The notes beneath the pieces were generated by a model, which saw only the letters and a list, made by a program, of their open reading frames with translations, was not told where the DNA came from and did not search any database. This document shows, one piece after another, positions 37,717-49,423 of a DNA stretch of 64,000 bases (the stretch's first letter is position 1; each line of letters starts with the position of its first letter). Source of the stretch: Vulcanisaeta sp. JCM 16159 (GTDB lineage: Archaea > Thermoproteota > Thermoprotei > Thermoproteales > Thermocladiaceae); NCBI RefSeq assembly GCF_001316265.1, contig NZ_BBDN01000012.1, forward strand, positions 1-64,000, in the 5' to 3' direction. Made by a program: the position numbers and the translations under genes.

Positions 37717-37817
37717 GCCGGGGTGGCCGAGCCAGGTCCAAGGCGCGGGCCTGCTATCGTGGGCAGATAGTCCGTCCCCGCAAGGGGGCCCGGGTTCAAA
37801 TCCCGGCCCCGGCACCA
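37717..37817 (+). tRNA. tRNA-Ser(GCU) with 12-nt intron
   Basis: Acceptor GCCGGGG pairs with CCCCGGC; anticodon stem CGGGC with GTCCG (one G-U); long variable arm CCCC-GCAA-GGGG; T arm CCGGG-TTCAAAT-CCCGG; CCA encoded. Between the anticodon stem strands, CTGCTA, intron TCGTGGGCAGAT, then A, leaves a loop CTGCTAA with anticodon GCT. CTGC pairs with GCAG to form the 4-bp bulge-helix-bulge, with bulges TAT and ATA cut after the second base. Divergent to the proteolipid gene. Confidence 0.95.
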
Positions 37818-37919
37818 CATTTGTTGGTTTTGTTTTGTGATGTGTTGATTATGCCTGATGTTGTGGGTTTATGGTTATAATGACGATGGGTTTAAAGGGG
37901 TGATAAATTACTTGGTAGT

Positions 37920-38810
37920 GTGCCTAATGCGTATCTTTATATTATCGTGGTTCTCATTGTTGCCGTGGTGGTTCTTGGTATTTACTTGAATGTGTTATTT
38001 AATGAGTATATGCATGTAATTAATGAATTGAGGCAGCCTTATGCGGATATAATTCATTTTAGGCTTTACTCGTACCCATTAGAGAATAATACCTTTGCCC
38101 TTTACCTGGTCATAATGAATCCGACGGATGATCCGTTGAATATAACGGTATTATTCATTAAGTCGTCAGTATTCACGGTTAAGGCGTTTAAGGTATTGGT
38201 GCCTCCTCACGAGACTGTGCAAGTACCATTGGCAATAGCGCTCATAAATACTACGCAGAATGTGATTTGGTATGTGGAGTTTACACCAACATATTTGGGG
38301 TGCATTAATTGCCTTATTAATTCCGTAAATGTGCTCCTGAACAAAAGGGTTAGTATTACGTTACGTATTAATGATTTGATTAATTATAGCATCACAATTA
38401 ATAAGGTGATTACCAACGTTACCGAGACAACGTCATTGAGCGAATTCGGTTTCGCCACGTATTTATTAAATACAACCTACTTATCGCTTGAATTTATGAA
38501 TCCATCATCAAGCATTATAGACGTGAATGGATATTCAGTTTACTCTTATAGTGGTACTGAGTTGGTCTCGTGTAATCTAACTACTCTAAAGGTGATAAGG
38601 GCGATGGATATACGTATAATAAATCTCCCAACGGTATCTACGAAAAATGTTGTTTGTACGCAGAATTACCGCTTCCCAATGGGCATAGCTCAAATACCCT
38701 ATGGTTATGTCGTACTTCATACTAATGTTGGGAATATAACAGTGGGGTTATTCCCGCAGGAACCACCGTGGTGGTGCATTGCTTATAACGTATTTTGTTG
38801 GCCCTGGTGA
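37920..38810 (+). CDS. membrane-anchored extracellular protein, 296 residues
   Basis: Intact, GTG start. Residues 4-25 form a membrane helix (YLYIIVVLIVAVVVLGIYLN); then an exterior region rich in Asn/Thr with about ten sequons, such as NITVLFI and NTTQNVIW, and a beta-strand-rich pattern. C-terminal NVFCWPW. No catalytic motif. Similar in style to the anchored glycoprotein at 4044-5117. Function unknown. Confidence 0.6.
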   Translation: MPNAYLYIIVVLIVAVVVLGIYLNVLFNEYMHVINELRQPYADIIHFRLYSYPLENNTFALYLVIMNPTDDPLNITVLFIKSSVFTVKAFKVLVPPHETVQVPLAIALINTTQNVIWYVEFTPTYLGCINCLINSVNVLLNKRVSITLRINDLINYSITINKVITNVTETTSLSEFGFATYLLNTTYLSLEFMNPSSSIIDVNGYSVYSYSGTELVSCNLTTLKVIRAMDIRIINLPTVSTKNVVCTQNYRFPMGIAQIPYGYVVLHTNVGNITVGLFPQEPPWWCIAYNVFCWPW

Positions 38811-38956
38811 ATGAGTAATTGTGAGTAATTAATAGTGTATAGTAATGTATTAATGCGGAAGGTAGTAATGTCGTAGAGATATGGCGAGATTCACGAGAGT
38901 GTGGTTAAGAACGTCATACGCTTAATGCTTAATAATGCATATATTTTGCTTTCCAT

Positions 38957-41302
38957 GTGTCGTTTAATGTTGATATTGAGTTGTACGTGGTTGATCTTAG
39001 GTTTAGGTTTGGGGATTTTGAGTTATGAGGGTGTTGTGGATGTCCATGTTAATTCCGCGGGTGACCTGGTGCTTAATGCCGTTGATCTTAAGGTAAGGGC
39101 TGTCGAGGTTGATGGTAGGCCTGTTGATTATTTCTATGATGGTAGGGTTTTGAGGGTTCGGGGGCCGGTCAGTGGCGTTGTTAGGGTTGTGTTTGAGGGT
39201 AGGGTTAGCGACAAATTACTGGGTATCTATAGGGCTCCGTATGGGGGTGGTTACATAATAACTACGCAGTTTGAGCCCACGGGCGCCAGGTACTTCATAC
39301 CCTGTGTTGACCACCCGGCTGCCAAGGCTAGGTTTAGGGTTAGGGTCTCGGTTGATGGTGATTATGACGTGATATTCAACACACCGTCGGTCAGGGTTTA
39401 TTGGGATGGTCCCTGGAAGGTGTTTGAGTTTGCGGAGACCCCTAGGATGTCCACGTACCTGCTTTACCTAGGCATTGGCAGGTTCTTCGAGTCCAGGGAT
39501 AGGGTCGGTAGTATTGATGCGATCTTCGCCACGCCGATTAGGGATAGGGTTGAGGATGGTAGGTTCGCACTTGATGTTGCGAAGGGCGTACTTGAATTCT
39601 ACAGTAATTACTTCGGCATACCATACCCACTACCCAAGCTTCACCTGATCCATGTCCCGGAATTCGCGGCTGGTGCCATGGAGAACTGGGGCGCGATAAC
39701 GTTTAGGGAGACCGCACTGCTCGTGGGTAGGGGCAGTACTGAGTTGACTAGGAGGAGGGTTGCGGAGGTTGTGGCGCATGAGATTGCTCATCAGTGGTTT
39801 GGTAATTTGGTCACGATGCGTTGGTGGGATGATCTTTGGCTTAATGAGTCCTTCGCCACATTCATGAGTTATAAGGCAATGGATAGGCTCTTCCCTGATT
39901 GGGGTGTTTGGTATAGGTTCCTGGCTGATGAGACTACGGGCTCCATGCTCAGGGACTCATTAATGAGTACTCACCCCGTTCACGTACCCATCAGTAGTGA
40001 GGAGGAGGCCTTCGAGATATTCGATGACATTAGCTATGGTAAGGGTGCCTCACTGCTTAGGATGCTTGAGAACTACGTTGGTGAGGAGGACTTCAGGAGG
40101 GGCTTGAGCAACTACCTTAGGAAGTACGCGTACTCAAACGCCACCGAGGATGACCTGTGGGGTAGTATTGAGGAGGTCAGTGGCAAGCCTGTTACCAGGG
40201 TCATGAAGGCCTGGGTTGATAAGCCGGGGCACCCGGTCATAGTCGTTGAAGAGTCCGGTAAGGGCGTCACACTTAGGCAGTCTAGGTTTGTACTTGGCGG
40301 TAATACTGCTGATACCTGGCCCATACCCATTGTATATAGGTTTAATGGCGCGGTGAATACCGTACTCATGGAACGCGATACACTAATGTTTAGCGGTTCA
40401 CCAGGGTCCCTGTTCCTCAACGTTAATGGCAGTGGCTACTACAGAGTTAAGTATAGTGATTGGTCCAGGGCATTGAGCAGTGCGTCTAATCACCTTGAGA
40501 GGTGGAATGTGATAAATGATGCCTATGCCCACCTGCTCCAGGGCTCCATTGGACTAAATGAGTACCTGGGCCTGGTTAAGTCCGTTAGTGACATAGTTAA
40601 TTACCTATTGACGACTACGGTAATATCCCAACTGGGTACCCTATACTCGATAAAGCCATCTGCCGTTAAGGAGGTATTCACGGAGTACCTAAGGACTCAG
40701 AGCAACTTGCTTGAGGGTGTCTCTGGCATGGATGATGTTAGGGAGTTAGTGCTTTCCCGCCGTGCATTGGTAGATGAGGATTACGCGAGGTCAATAGCTG
40801 GTTTGATTAAGGATTATCAGGGCTTGAGCCCTGTCATGAGGCAGGCGGTTGTTAATGCCTATGCCGTTGTTGGTGATAAACCATTTGAAACTCTTAGGGG
40901 GCTCTATAAGTCGTTAGTGACTGATGAGGATAGGAATAAGGTCTTGGCTGCCATGCTAAGTATAACCAATAGGATGAGTATCAGAGGTCCCTGGACTTCC
41001 TAATATCTGGTGAGGTTAAGAGGCAGGACCTTCAGTTCTTCACGGTTGGTTCTAGGAATCCGTACGTGCGCGACCTTAACCTGGGGTGGTTCATGGTTAA
41101 TTATAAACGCTTCATAGAGGCTTACGGCGATCCTGGCGTCTTGTCTAGGGTAATTACGTACTCAATACCGTTAATAGGCATTGGGCAGGAGGGTGAAGTG
41201 GAAGGGTTCTTAAGAGGGCTGAGCATACCTGGCATCGAAATGGGGATTAAGGCTGGCCTTGAACTTATGAGGACATATTCACGCTTATTCCATAACATCT
41301 AA
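38957..41302 (+). CDS. M1-family aminopeptidase, frame-broken at both ends
   Basis: GAMENWGAITFRE and VVAHEIAHQWFGNLVTMRWW with LWLNESFATFMSYK give the GAMEN and HExxH-(x18)-E zinc sites. The long frame 38901-41003 begins with a poor hydrophobic run, but another frame from GTG 38957 reads SFNVDIELYVVDLRFRFGDF and, after one base near 39020, joins LSYEGVVDVHVN, the normal start of this family. A shift near 40985 continues SLDFLISGEVKRQDLQFFTV into 41066-41302. Corrected length about 780. Resembles tricorn-interacting-factor-type aminopeptidases that trim short peptides in the cytosol. Confidence 0.9.
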
Positions 41303-41443
41303 GCTATCCAGGTTAAAAACAAATATTCACTTCACTGTTTTATTTCCTATTTAATTTTTAATTAAATCTTTAAACAATACTCGTAAATACGATGCCACGT
41401 ATTAAAGTAATATTTTTAAGAGAAGGTAATAACGGCATCCAAC
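41303..41443. terminator. T-rich 3' region after the aminopeptidase
   Basis: TGTTTTATTTCC and TTTAATTTTTAATT (about 41336-41364) after the stop codon at 41302 look like an archaeal oligo-T terminator. A TATA-like stretch for the next gene is likely within the last 40 bases. Confidence 0.4.
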
Positions 41444-42886
41444 GTGTCATTTATTAATTGGTTGACACCACCAACAGTCACCACCGTTAATCCCAGGAGG
41501 GAGGTACTGGCTGGGTTGACAACGTTTCTAACAATGGCGTACATATTATTCGTAAATCCAACAATAGTTGGTGATGGTTTTGAACTAGCCCTAATGCATG
41601 CACTGGGTACGAACACATTAGGTGCGCAGTACCAGGCATTGGTTTACACGATAAAACTGGGCGTTGCGGCGGGCACGGCAATAGCGGCTGCCTTTGGAAC
41701 ACTATTCATGGCGTTCTACGCGAGGTTACCCTTCGCAATGGCCCCTGGCATGGGTGAGAACTCCTTCATTGCGTATTCCGTGATCCCAGCATTCACAACG
41801 GTGTTGCTTGGCATGGGTGTTGTTGGTTCTCAGGCAGCCGTGATAGCATTGATGACGGCGATAACGGCTGTGTTCATCGATGGCTTAATATTCCTATTCA
41901 CTGCATGGTCAGGGATTAGGGAGAGGATCATTAAGTCAATATCGCCTAATTTATCCATTGGCATTAGCGTTGGTATTGGATTATTCATAACGTTCATAGG
42001 GCTCTCACTGGGTGGTTTCGTAATACCTGGCAGTGGTACACCCGTCGCCTTTAATACGAGGGCCTTTGTGACCCCAGCATCAATACTCGCGTTTGTGGGT
42101 TTCATACTTGCGGTATTCCTATATATTAAGAGGGTACCAGGCGCGTTCTTGATAACCATAGTCACGATAACCCTGGTAAGCCTCGTGTTTAACCTTGCCA
42201 AGCCACCATCAACGCCAGTCCAGTTCCCGGTATTTACCACATCGATAATACCCAACCTACCCAATAACATTGAGTGGTGGTTTAGGCTCGTGAGCTTGGC
42301 CTTCCCAGTGGCTTTTTCGCTGTGATGATAGAGTTCTTTGATGGTATAGGCACAATAGTGGCCTATCCAACAGGGCCGGTCTCGTGGATAGTAATGGCAG
42401 GCCCATTAATATAGGAAGGGCATTGTATGCAGACGCCATTGGCACTATTGTTGGCGCATTGGCTGGCACAACGACGACGGTAATCTACGTCGAGTCGGCC
42501 TCAGGAATAGAGAGTGGTGGGAGGACTGGGCTGACGTCATTGGTGACTGGGCTATTATTTCTTGCGTTTTTACCGCTGGGGCCTATAGTGGTTATGATAC
42601 CTGACTGCGCAACGGCACCAGTACTGATACTGGTGGGTTTAATGTTTGTGTCGTTAATACCCAGGATAAACCTTAACGACTTAACCGAGGCTATACCGGC
42701 CTTCGTGGCCATGATAAGCATACCACTTACTTACAGCATAGCCACCGGCATTGGCCTGGCTTCATAACTTACACACTCACTAAGCTCGTTACTGGCAGGT
42801 TCCGCGAGATCTCAGTGACAACCTTGGTAATAACGATAATATTCATCCTATACTTCACGGCAATGGTCCCCATGCTCAATCCATAA
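41444..42886 (+). CDS. NCS2/AzgA-type nucleobase permease, frame-broken
   Basis: Frames 41444-42325 and 42384-42767 plus short pieces join after shifts near 42318, 42385 and 42763 to about 480 residues. GTG start. EVLAGLTTFLTMAYILFVNP, MAPGMGENSFIAYSV, VEFFDGIGT-like MIEFFDGIGTIVAYPTG and ASGIESGGRTGLTSLVTGLL are AzgA/PbuG signatures of adenine, guanine or hypoxanthine carriers driven by protons. The end is FITYTLTKLVTGRF to TAA 42884-42886. Twelve to fourteen helices. Purine uptake is likely. Confidence 0.88.
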
Positions 42887-42965
42887 AACGGTAATTATGG
42901 GTACATCAAGGCATTCAAAGCCTAGGTAATGGAAGCGGGAAAACCCTAACCTGCAGTGAGGATAT

Positions 42966-42975
42966 CCTTAAATAG
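42966..42975 (+). promoter_or_regulatory. TATA box for the M42 peptidase
   Basis: CCTTAAATAG ends 23 bases before the ATG at 42999, the leaderless spacing. Confidence 0.55.
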
Positions 42976-42998
42976 TTATATAGACGTATACAGCATTA

Positions 42999-44106
42999 AT
43001 GAGCTCGCAAGAGTTCATAAACCTACTTAAGAAACTAAGTGAGGCTTTTGGCCCGTCTGGCTTTGAGGACGAGGCCAGGGACTTAGTAATTAAGGAGCTG
43101 GAGCCTTATGTTGATGACTTAATGATAGATAGGTGGGGCAATGTAATCGGTATCCGGTACGGCAGACGGAAGGACCTGAAGGCCATGGTTGCGGCTCACA
43201 TTGATGAGATTGGCCTATTAATTGATAGTATTGATAAGAACGGCTTCCTGCGGTTCCGGGCCATTGGTGGTTGGAACGAGGTAACCCTTGTCAGCCAGAG
43301 GGTTGTCATTAAGACCGCCGATGGCAGGAAGATCAAGGGCGTAATCGGTAGTAGACCACCTCACGTTACGCCACCTGGTAAGGAGAGGGAAGCCCCTGAA
43401 CTCAAGGACCTGTTCATAGACATCGGGGCATCAAGTGATGAGGAGGTTAGGAAGCTGGGCGTCAGGGTTGGTTCCGTGGCAGTCCTAGATAGGGATTTAG
43501 AAGTCCTTAATGAGGATGTCGTCACGGGTAAGGCATTTGATGATAGGGTTGGCGTTGCGTAATGCTTTGGGCCGCTAGGCAGTTGAGGGATAGTGAGGTT
43601 ACTGTGTACTTCGTAGCCACTGTTCAGGAGGAGGTTGGTCTTAGGGGTGCCCAGATCGCCGCTGACAGGGTTTACCCAGACTTTGCGATTGCCCTTGATA
43701 CCACAATCGCCGCTGACGTACCCGGCGTTAATGAGCGGGAGTTCGTGACTAGGATTGGTAAGGGACCCGCGATTAAGGTTATGGATGGTGGTAGGGGTAA
43801 CGTATTCATTGCCCACCCAGCATTGACGAACTTCCTGGTTTCGGTTGCTGAGGAATTGAAAATACCATACCAACTGGAGGTGCTGATTGGCGGCACTACG
43901 GATGCCCTGGGTATTGCCTTTAGGAGGATGGTATACCGGCAACCACCATATCAATACCCACAAGGTACGTTCACAGCCCTGTGGAATTACTGAACATCAA
44001 TGACGCACTAAACGCCGCTAAATTACTTAGCGAGTCACTATCCAAAGCCAATGATAGACTTATTCAGAGCCTTAGGGAAAAGACGATTAAGTCTAAATCG
44101 GCATGA
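42999..44106 (+). CDS. M42-family aminopeptidase, frame-broken
   Basis: Frames 42999-43562 and 43562-43993 and a tail join after shifts near 43560 and 43925 to about 368 residues. MVAAHIDEIGLLI (first metal His, Asp), GKAFDDRVGVA (bridging Asp), FVATVQEEVGLRGAQIAAD (Glu pair) and ALDTTIAADVPG (Asp) are the dimetal site of the tetrahedral aminopeptidases (TET). The corrected end reads DGIPATTISIPTRYVHSPVE, the final His, and then a Lys-rich C-terminus to TGA 44104-44106. Cytosolic degradation of peptides. Confidence 0.92.
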
Positions 44107-44117
44107 CGTAGTGTTAT

Positions 44118-45535
44118 TTACCTTAATAATTGATTAACAATGCCTATTGCATTATTTATCAATTCCTCAACCCTACCCGCACTAAGGGCCTCACTATAAA
44201 TCCTCAACTTGGGTTCTGTGCCACTACCCCTAATTAGGATCCAGGAACCATCACCAAACACGACCTTAACACCATCAATAGTTACGGGCCTTGGATTTGG
44301 ACCTAACGAGCTAAGCATCTTAAGAAGTGCGTCCTTATTATCATTTACAAACCTCTTTGAATTTCTCATGTCCAAGTCAACCCTCTTGAAGTAAGCCCTA
44401 CCGTACTTGCTCCTAACATCGCTCACCAAGTTTGTTAGGCCTCCATACTCAGATGCCATGGCTATTATTAGGGATGCCGTGTATATGCCGTCCTTATCAG
44501 GTATGTGCCATGAGTAAACTAGGCCGCCGCTCTCCTCACCACCCATGTCGGCCTCTCTATTCAGTATTGCCCTGGCCACGTACTTAACACCCACCGGAAC
44601 CTCAACGACCTTAAAGCCATACTTGGCAGCTATGTTGTCAAGTATGTGCGTTGTGGATACCGTCCTAACAACACCCGTCCTTATTATTGATGCAGAGGCC
44701 AACCTCTCGACTACTATTGGCAGTATGTCGTTAGCGCTTAAGTAACCGTGAATCCTATCAACTAAGGCTATCCTGTCTGAGTCACCATCATGTGAAATGC
44801 CGATGTCGTACTTACCAGCGTGACCTCCTGAATGAGCTCAGGTATGTTTTGCGGCTCTGGGTTTGGGTCCCTGCCTCCAAAGCTTGGATCGTAATTATCG
44901 TGAATCTCCGTAACCTCCATGCCGAGTCTCCTCATAACCTCACTCGTGTAGCCTATTGAGGTTGCGTAGATCGGATCGATGATTACCTTGAACCTACTCC
45001 TTGGCCTGAACATTTTGGTTACGCTTTCATAGACGTAGTTAATATACTCGGGAGCCGGATCCACGGTGGGTATTGGCCTTAATTCGATGGTATTAACCGA
45101 TTTATTAATATCATGCCACTCCTCATTATATAATCTTTCTATTTCCTCCGTATCCTCCTCCTGAACCGGTGATCCCCTGCTTGTTATTACCTTAAAGCCG
45201 TTGTATATTGATGGATTATGGCTGGCCGTGATCTGAATAACAAGGTCAAAACCGAACCTAAAGCCGTACCAAGCAGCCGCCGGGGTTGGTGTTGGCTTAT
45301 TAACCGTAACGACATCTAACCCGTGGTTTACGGCCACACTGGCTGCAATGTACGCGAAGTCCTTAGACTTCCTCCTGGCGTCGAAACTTACCAGGACCCT
45401 ACGTAACCCATACCTACGTGACCAATAACGAATAGTCGACTCGGCAAGTACGGCAACCAAGAACTCCGTGAACTCCGTATCAATAACACCACGCACGCCA
45501 TCTGTTCCAAAATGAAACGTGAGTTTATCGTTCAT
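44118..45535 (-). CDS. phosphohexomutase (PGM/PMM), frame-broken
   Basis: Frames 44768-45535 and 44118-44702 join by a shift near 44815 to about 472 residues. FGTDGVRG start motif, catalytic serine loop ITASHNPSIYNGFK, metal loop around ISHDGDSDRIALVD (in the break zone), sugar loop GGEESGG and phosphate loop RGSGTEPKLRIY. Interconverts hexose 1- and 6-phosphates (glucose or mannose) or glucosamine phosphates for glycan synthesis. It converges with the M42 gene and follows a GT4 gene on the same strand. Confidence 0.92.
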
Positions 45536-45570
45536 TACTTAAGACCTATTAAACAACCCTTAAATTAATT

Positions 45571-46656
45571 TTATCCCTCTGCATTATCATGAAAGAGCTC
45601 CTTAACCACGCTCAACCATTCATTGACTACCCTAGGTACACTAAAGGCCATAGCCTCTCCCTAGCCCTAACCCTCATTAAATCATCATAATTACCCTCCC
45701 ACAGTTTAACCGCCAACCTAACAAACTCCCCTGGATTATCCACCAACCAACCCGTCTCGTTATTAATCACTGTCTCCCCTGGACCTTGCTTACCATAGGT
45801 GAGGACTGGCGTGCCGCATGCCATAGATTCAACCGGTACATACCCAAAGGGCTCATGAATGAATGGAAATACCGTAAACTTCGCGTTGGCGTATAACTTA
45901 ACCAACTCCTCATCACTGACCCTACCTCTATAATCAATGTTCCTATGCCTAATGAACCAACGCGGCAGCCAGGGGACCTTGGAGCCGAAGGCACTATCCT
46001 TATCCCCGCATTGGCCATGGCCCTAAGTACATTAAATTGGGTCTCCTTACCCACGTAGGCCAACACATAGTCCTGGGTGGGGTTGGGCACGGGTTTAAAG
46101 AAGTCCGTATTCACCGGCGGATTTATCACATCCCAAACCCTAACGTTTCTTGATATTACAGCTTCCGCTGAGTACCTCGAGTTGGCTATTACGTATTTAG
46201 AGCGTGATAGTGCCTATGGTATGTAGAATCCGCGGCAATTATTAGTGGTGTTGCAAGGTAATAACCCAGCCTATAGTGTATTGGGAATTCCCTACTTAAA
46301 TCCCTGAGTAGGTCACCTACGTAACCCTGCGCATAGAATATGGTTGCTGGTATTGGTAACTCAAAGGATAGATTTATTGTTAGGCAATCATCGCGATAAT
46401 CGATCAAACCCCTTATACCATTCATTAGCCATATTAAAAGATGCCCAGACTGCCCAGAAAGCGGAGGCCTTAGTTCAAGGTCCCTTACCTTAATACCTAC
46501 GTACTCAAGGTCCTTCTTAACCTCTTTACTCACATATGGCGCAACAACATTAACGTTAAATCCCATCTCAATTATTGATTTACCGAGTAAATAGGCAACC
46601 CTAATTGGCCCCGTTATCCCATCAATCCCGTCAGTTATCAATGATACGCATGGCAT
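45571..46656 (-). CDS. GT4-family glycosyltransferase, frame-broken
   Basis: Three frames (46189-46656, 45767-46129, 45627-45905) and a tail join by shifts near 46200, 45990 and 45655 to about 360 residues. SLITDGIDGITGPIRVAYLL start; VWDVINPPVNTDFFKPVPNP and YVLAYVGKETQF; KFTVFPFIHEPFGYVPVESM with E-x7-E, and CGTPVLTYGKQGPGETVINN. The corrected C-terminus is RVVNEWLSVVKELFHDNAEG at TAA 45571-45573. Retaining transferase for a glycan or glycolipid, next to the phosphohexomutase that would supply its sugar phosphate. Confidence 0.82.
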
Positions 46657-46658
46657 GG

Positions 46659-47180
46659 TTATAGGTTAACCCCATTATCCATGTACATCCTCGCAAGTCT
46701 TAGGTAGGCCTGGTAATTATTCCTAATGTACTCCCTATCATCATCCGTGGCCTGCCTAATGACCTTAGCAGGCACGCCAACAACGATACTATTAGGTGGT
46801 ACCTTAGTCCCCTGAGTAACGACAGCGCCAGCCCCCACAATACTACCACTGCCAATTACCGCGCCGTTAAGCACTATGGCGCCCATACCTATTATTACCT
46901 CATCCTCCACCGTGGCACCGTGTACAATGGCCCTATGCCCAATGGTGACGCCACGACCAATCCTCGCTGGGAATCCAGCATCCGTATGTATCACAGCGCC
47001 ATCCTGAATATTTGAATCATTACCAATCACTATGCTATCCTCATCACCCCTGATGACTGCGTGGGGCCAGATGCTCACGTTATCCCCAATAACCACGTCC
47101 CCAATTACGTAGGCCGTACTCGCTATGAAGACATTCCTGCCAATCCTAGGCACCTTATTCCCAACCCTCACGATGGGCAT
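46659..47180 (-). CDS. gamma-carbonic-anhydrase-like hexapeptide protein
   Basis: Intact, 173 residues. Left-handed beta-helix repeats (IGDVVIGDNVSIWPHAVIRG, GDEDSIVIGNDSNIQDGAVI, HTDAG, RIGRGVTIGHRAIVHGATVE), with three histidines in the places of the zinc ligands (HTD, GHR, VHG). C-terminal helix RQATDDDREYIRNNYQAYLR. The family comprises gamma carbonic anhydrases and related trimeric proteins; activity is not guaranteed. Three bases upstream of the GT4 gene. Confidence 0.88.
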   Translation of the reverse strand: MPIVRVGNKVPRIGRNVFIASTAYVIGDVVIGDNVSIWPHAVIRGDEDSIVIGNDSNIQDGAVIHTDAGFPARIGRGVTIGHRAIVHGATVEDEVIIGMGAIVLNGAVIGSGSIVGAGAVVTQGTKVPPNSIVVGVPAKVIRQATDDDREYIRNNYQAYLRLARMYMDNGVNL

Positions 47181-47249
47181 AGCCTAGTCATTAATCTGCA
47201 TTATTTAAAGTATTAAGGCATACATCACGTAAAGTAATGCCGCTTAAAC

Positions 47250-47259
47250 GCTTAAAAGG
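47250..47259 (+). promoter_or_regulatory. TATA box for the second molybdenum hydroxylase
   Basis: GCTTAAAAGG lies 22-31 bases before the ATG at 47281. Confidence 0.55.
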
Positions 47260-47280
47260 TATTGAGCAGTCATTGATTGC

Positions 47281-49399
47281 ATGCCTAGGATTGATGTACT
47301 CGATGCATTGCTTGGTAGGGGCGGATTCCTAGATGATTATCCGTATAAGGGGAAGTTTGGAGTATTCACTAGAAGCCCATACCCACACGCCAGGGTACTA
47401 AGTATTGATACGTCAAAGGCAGTTAGCGAGGGAGCCCTCGTACTCACTGGTAGGGACTTTATAGCGAGGACTCTGGGCTCGACAGAAAGGGAGGGTGCTG
47501 GTCTCGAGACATTGCCTTTGGCGGTGGATAAGGCCCGTTACCAAGCGAACCGGTGGCCCTAGTGATTGCTGATGACCCTACAGGGCCATGGATCTGGCGG
47601 AACTCGTTGATGTTCAGTATGAGCCGCTAAAGCCCGTGCGTAATATAGATGACGCCTTGAAAAACGAGTCACTGGTCTTTGAGGAGTTGGGCACTAACAT
47701 CGTTCAATCACAGGTAATCGAGTACGGGCAAATACCCAGTGGACCGAGAGAGCTAGAGCTTAACCTTTACTGGTCGAGGAGTTCTGGAAACCCCATAGAG
47801 GCCTTCGCAGCCATAGCATACCCAGAGGGTAATGGAGTCACAATGATTTCCAACCTGCAGGGAGGTAAATCAATAATCACCGAGATAGAGAGGTCACTGG
47901 GTATACCCATTAAGCATGTTCCAGTGAGGCATGGTGGTAGCTTCGGCTCTAAGATCTCTCTCGTCAGGTACTTAATAATCCTGGCATACGCAGCCTATAA
48001 ATTCAAGACACCGATTAAGTGGATTGAGACAAGGACCGAGCACCTAATGGCATCCAACTCAAGCGGGCCTGAGAGGAGGTTCAGGATTAAGGCTTACTTT
48101 GACGGTGACGGCATTGTCAAGGGTCTAGACATCAGTATTTGGGAAGACGCGGGCGCCAGCAGGAGTAGTGGGCAGGCCTTTAAGCCCCTGGGCATATTGG
48201 CTGGTCCGTACAAGATTAGGAATCTGAGGTATAACGCCACGGTTGTGGCAACCAACAAGAACCCCGCAGGCGCCTTTAGAGGTGCTGGAACGCCTCCACA
48301 TACCTGGGCTTTGGAAAGGGTCATGGATGCAATAGCCGATGAGCTCAACATGGATCGGGCGGAGATAAGGAGGAAGAACTTGATTGACTCATTCCCGTAC
48401 GAGGCGCCCTACGCGTATTATGACTCAGGTAATCCAAAGGGGCTTCTCGAGCTTGCCCTGTCGCGTAATGACCTATTCTCCCTGAGGGATGGGAATACGG
48501 GCGTTGGTATTGCCGTATCGACAGACCCATCAACACCACAGGGTACTGAGGGCATTAAGTTGAGGATTAGGAATGGTAAGTTAGTCGTGGGTCTTGGGTT
48601 TGGTGGTGAGGGTCAGGGTAATGAGCACACGGCTATTAAGCTCGTGTCCCAACTCCTCGATGTGCCCATGGACTGGATCACCTATGAGTACTTACCAAGT
48701 GACGAGAGCCCTGAGGCCTTTGGGCCTGGTGGTAGCCGCATGGCAGTGTTCACGGCAGGCGCCGTGCTAGGCGCCGTTGAGGAGTTGAGGGCTAGGTTGT
48801 ATAATAAGGCCGTTAGGGTGCTCGGCAGTAACATTACGTATGAGCGTGGGTACTTCCGCTCTAGTGATGGCAGGAGGGTCAGCATTCTTGAGCTTGGTGA
48901 TGAGGAGGTCACCTTCACATACACCGCGGAGGCGAGGATCGGTAGGTACATTGCATACCCATTTGCCTGCGACATTGCCGTTGTTAGGTATGAGGATGGC
49001 AGGCTTAAGCCCATTAAACACGTGGTTTATCTTGACCCGGGCAATGTAATAGATGAGGAGCTCGTTAAGGAGCAGGTAATGGGTGGCACCGCGATAGGAA
49101 TATCATTGGCACTTTACGAGGCTTACAGGTATGATGAGGACGGCAACCTACTAACACTGAGCTTCGGTGATTATGGGCTGCCAACAGCCATAGACATACC
49201 GGAGATTGAGGTTCACTTGGTACCATCACCATCCCCCGTGACTCCAATGGGTGTTAAGGGAATCGGTGAGGTGCCCGTGGGCGTGGCCGCGGCTGCCGTG
49301 ACAAGCGCCGTGGAGGACATACTAAGGAGGAGGGTTGGTAAGGTTAGGATTGATAAGGTGCCCATTGACCCAGCATTACTTACACCACAAAGTATTTAA
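47281..49399 (+). CDS. orphan molybdenum hydroxylase large subunit, frame-broken
   Basis: Frames 47281-47562 and 47588-49399 join after restoring one G near 47545 (YQGEPVALVIADDPYRAMDL) and one C near 47575, to about 707 residues. VRHGGSFGSKIS, GAFRGAGTPPHTW and VKGIGEVPVGVAAAAVTSAV are molybdopterin-contact and catalytic-Glu blocks. The AFRGAG loop differs from NRSYGGPP in the first large subunit, so the two are distinct paralogs. No FAD or 2Fe-2S subunit genes are adjacent; it may borrow those at 30052-31471 or have partners elsewhere. Confidence 0.88.
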
Positions 49400-49423
49400 A
49401 TTAAGTATCAATTAAGCCGTGGT

